Source: Ramlibacter cellulosilyticus
GTDB lineage: Bacteria > Pseudomonadota > Gammaproteobacteria > Burkholderiales > Burkholderiaceae_C
Length of the DNA: 64,000 nucleotides
Reading direction: 5' to 3'
Assembly: GCF_014297465.1 (NCBI RefSeq)
Contig: NZ_JACORT010000007.1
Span: forward strand, 248,001 to 312,000
Position numbers and translations under genes: made by a program. Shown here one piece after another: positions 62,385-64,000 of this stretch (within the stretch, counting starts at the first letter, position 1; each line of letters starts with the position of its first letter). The notes below the pieces were generated by a model. It saw only the letters and a program-made list of their open reading frames with translations. It did not search any database and was not told where the DNA came from.

Positions 62385-62513
62385 GCCCCATTGTGGCGCC
62401 AAGGCTACGCGGCGGCTTCCTGCCGTGTTGACGTTCCCGGCTCCGCCTGCGGACACTGGAGCAACCCTCTCCGGGGTGCCAGAACAAGCCCACCAACCAT
62501 CCAAGGGAACGCA

Positions 62514-63074
62514 ATGAAACGACTCGCCATCGCGGCCGCGGCCGCCCTCGCCATGCTGGGCACCGCCCACGCCCAGCAGTTCTCGATGTCCAATGCCTAC
62601 GGTGAACTCGGGTACACCTTCCTGCACATCGATGGCGGCGACTTCTCGGTGCGCCCGCAGGCCATCCGCGGCATCCTCGGCTACGACTTCCATCCTTACC
62701 TCGGCGCCGAGCTGATGCTGATGGGCGGCGTCAACGACGACGACACCAACGTCGCGGTGTTCGGCGTGCCGACGAACGTGAACGTGAAGCTGGAACACTC
62801 CTGGGGCATCTACGCGAAGCCGAAGTACACCTGGAACAACCAGGTCGAACTGTTCGCGCGCCTCGGCTGGGCGAAGAGCAAGGTGAAGGCGTCCGTCTCC
62901 GCGCTCGGCCTGAGCAGCAGCGGCAGCGACAGCGACGACGACTTCTCCTGGGGCCTGGGCGCCAACTACATGTTCAACCCGCGCATGGGCGTGGGGCTGG
63001 ACTACACCGTCTACTACGACAAGGGCGACACCAAGGTCGACGGCTGGTCCGTGAACTTCCGCTATCGCTTCTGA
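62514..63074 (+). CDS. Outer-membrane beta-barrel protein (first paralogue)
   Basis: 186 residues. Signal peptide (MKRLAIAAAAALAMLGTAHA-Q), then alternating beta-strands typical of an eight-stranded OmpW/OmpA-like barrel: YGELGYTFLHIDGG, GILGYDFHPYLGAELMLMGG, WGIYAKPKYTW, LFARLGWAKSKVKAS, GVGLDYTVYYDKG, ending in the BAM signal FRYRF. A serine/aspartate-rich loop (SSGSDSDDD) probably faces outside. Paralogous to the next gene. Confidence 0.88.
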   Translation: MKRLAIAAAAALAMLGTAHAQQFSMSNAYGELGYTFLHIDGGDFSVRPQAIRGILGYDFHPYLGAELMLMGGVNDDDTNVAVFGVPTNVNVKLEHSWGIYAKPKYTWNNQVELFARLGWAKSKVKASVSALGLSSSGSDSDDDFSWGLGANYMFNPRMGVGLDYTVYYDKGDTKVDGWSVNFRYRF

Positions 63075-63095
63075 GGACGCCTCCCTGCCCTGCAC

Positions 63096-63120
63096 AGGCC
63101 CGCCGCGCGCGGGCCTTCCT
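63096..63120 (+). terminator. Weak intrinsic terminator after first barrel gene
   Basis: AGGCCCGC-N5-GCGGGCCT stem (63096-63116) followed by a short pyrimidine run (TCCTGTTTCC), 22 bases after the stop. The T tract is poor, so efficiency is doubtful, but it separates the two paralogues. Confidence 0.5.
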
Positions 63121-63252
63121 GTTTCCGTTCGTGCGGTGTTGCGCGGCCGACGCGCTTGCCCTTTCGTCCAATAGCCCCAGCGAGCGCGGCAGTCCGACAC
63201 TGGTCCCGGCTCCCCTCCGAGCCCTTCCCCGAACGACCACAGGATTCCTGAA

Positions 63253-63816
63253 ATGAAACGCTTGACTCTCGCGGCAGCTGCCGCACTCGTGGCGATGGGC
63301 AGCGCCCACGCCCAGATGATGATGCCGTCCGCCTCGCAGGTGTACGGCGAGCTCGGCTACACCTGGCTCAAGATCGACGCCGCGGGGACCAGCGGGCGCC
63401 CCTCCGCCATCCGCGGCATCCTCGGATGGGAGTTCCACCCCATGTTCGCGGGCGAATTCATGCTGGCCGGCGGCGTGAACGACGACAACAAGGGCGTGTC
63501 CGTCAACGGCGTGCCCACCAACGTCGAATTCGAGTTGAAGAACATGTACGGCCTCTTCCTGAAGCCGCGCTACCTGGTGCAGCAGGCGGAGCTGTTCGCG
63601 CGCCTCGGCTACGCGCACACGAAGGTGCGCGCGGCCTCGACGAACAACAACCTCATCCAGGGCCAGGACCAGAGCGACAACGACTTCGCCTGGGGCATCG
63701 GCGCCAACTACCGCTTCAACCCGCGCATGTACGTGGGGCTGGACTGGATGCGGTATTCGAACCAGAGCGGGCACAAGGTGGATGGGCTGACGCTGGGGTT
63801 CGGGTACCACTGGTAG
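63253..63816 (+). CDS. Outer-membrane beta-barrel protein (second paralogue)
   Basis: 187 residues, clearly duplicated from the upstream gene: signal MKRLTLAAAAALVAMGSAHA-Q, then YGELGYTWLKIDAAG, IRGILGWEFHPMFAGEFMLAGG, YGLFLKPRYL, ELFARLGYAHTKVRA, GANYRFNPRMYVGLDWMRY, ending GFGYHW. Outer-loop segments differ most between the two (TNNNLIQGQDQSD here). It has its own 178-base upstream region, so it is probably expressed separately. Confidence 0.88.
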   Translation: MKRLTLAAAAALVAMGSAHAQMMMPSASQVYGELGYTWLKIDAAGTSGRPSAIRGILGWEFHPMFAGEFMLAGGVNDDNKGVSVNGVPTNVEFELKNMYGLFLKPRYLVQQAELFARLGYAHTKVRAASTNNNLIQGQDQSDNDFAWGIGANYRFNPRMYVGLDWMRYSNQSGHKVDGLTLGFGYHW

Positions 63817-63824
63817 GCGCCAAC

Positions 63825-63954
63825 GCTGGGGTTCGCTGACGCGAAACCCAGCCTACCCATCCACGCGCGTACGCTGGGTTGCGCGAACGCGCACCGTAGG
63901 CTGGGTTGCGCGAACGCGCACCGTAGGCTGGGTTGCGCGAACGCGCACCCCAGC
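63825..63954. repeat. REP-type palindromic repeats with tandem amplification (cluster 9)
   Basis: Minus-oriented unit 63825-63856, then three plus-oriented copies: 63869-63894 (GTACG variant, truncated), 63895-63921 (truncated) and a full one 63922-63954. The truncated copies repeat with an exact 27-base period and end before the CCCCAGC tail. Located between convergent gene ends. Confidence 0.87.
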
Positions 63955-63965
63955 GAATCCGCGCG

Positions 63966-64000
63966 TCACCGCGCCAGCACCGGCGCCAGCACCTTCCCCG
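63966..64000 (-). CDS. C-terminal fragment of a gene entering from the right edge
   Basis: On the minus strand one frame reads GKVLAPVLAR and then TGA (63968-63966), directly beside the repeat cluster, like other gene ends in this window. Only 11 codons are visible, too few to name a product. Confidence 0.35.
   Translation of the reverse strand, partial: GKVLAPVLAR

Noticed and set aside
63869-63954. CRISPR-like array
   Set aside because: The 27-base period is continuous, with no unique spacers; the units are truncated REP hairpins in tandem.

Overview
The window is very GC-rich, densely packed chromosomal DNA. Gene content and order point to a betaproteobacterium of the Burkholderiales, most like Comamonadaceae (Ramlibacter/Variovorax-like). 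The signs are four Bug-type (tripartite tricarboxylate transporter, TTT) substrate-binding proteins, the conserved block tyrS / M23 peptidase / anmK / erpA / bactofilin / rpsI-rplM, an S-adenosylhomocysteine (SAH) riboswitch on ahcY, and a pqqABCDE operon. The placement is inferred; no rRNA or tRNA gene was seen.

Layout. 1-9.7 kb: a partial LysR regulator; a CBS-BON protein; a TctDE-like two-component system between two Bug proteins; a cytochrome c/diheme cytochrome c/cytochrome b561 operon that ends in its own QseBC-like pair. 9.7-16.5 kb: ttcA, a DUF4136 lipoprotein, a histidine phosphatase, a DSD1-type PLP enzyme, a fusion of a fatty-acid-hydroxylase-fold domain with a YhhN/TMEM86 (lysoplasmalogenase) domain, and a haem-oxygenase-like diiron protein. 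16.5-26.9 kb: rhomboid protease, ruvAB, phoH-ybeY, dtd, a cation-efflux protein, a FixLJ-like pair followed by haem-binding and ankyrin proteins, and vapBC. 27-34.7 kb: the housekeeping block plus rlmJ. 34.8-39.6 kb: fructosamine-kinase-like protein, ClpP-like protease, and the methionine-cycle operon ahcY-tlyA-metF behind an SAH riboswitch. 39.6-47.7 kb: hydrolase/kinase/regulator operon divergent from pqqABCDE, then ligC-type DNA ligase and tag. 47.8-54.6 kb: hydrolase, Bug protein, LigD polymerase domain, and a 1132-residue membrane protein of clearly lower GC that joins a double-propeller sensor to a NACHT NTPase. 54.7-64 kb: prfC, S41 peptidase, HAD phosphatase, a polyamine-like cluster (two PuuD-type amidotransferases, Bug protein, acetylpolyamine amidohydrolase-like protein) and two paralogous outer-membrane barrels.

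Running through all of this are nine clusters of one short palindromic repeat, GTAGGCTGGGTT...CCCCAGC. They sit mostly between convergent gene ends, usually as inverted pairs. They have the form of REP/BIME elements, and at three places they have become part of the 3' end of a gene.

The strongest candidate for something undescribed is the propeller-TM-NACHT protein at 51234-54632. Next are the possible two-enzyme ether-lipid fusion at 13155-14951 and the readable switching mechanism of the ahcY riboswitch.
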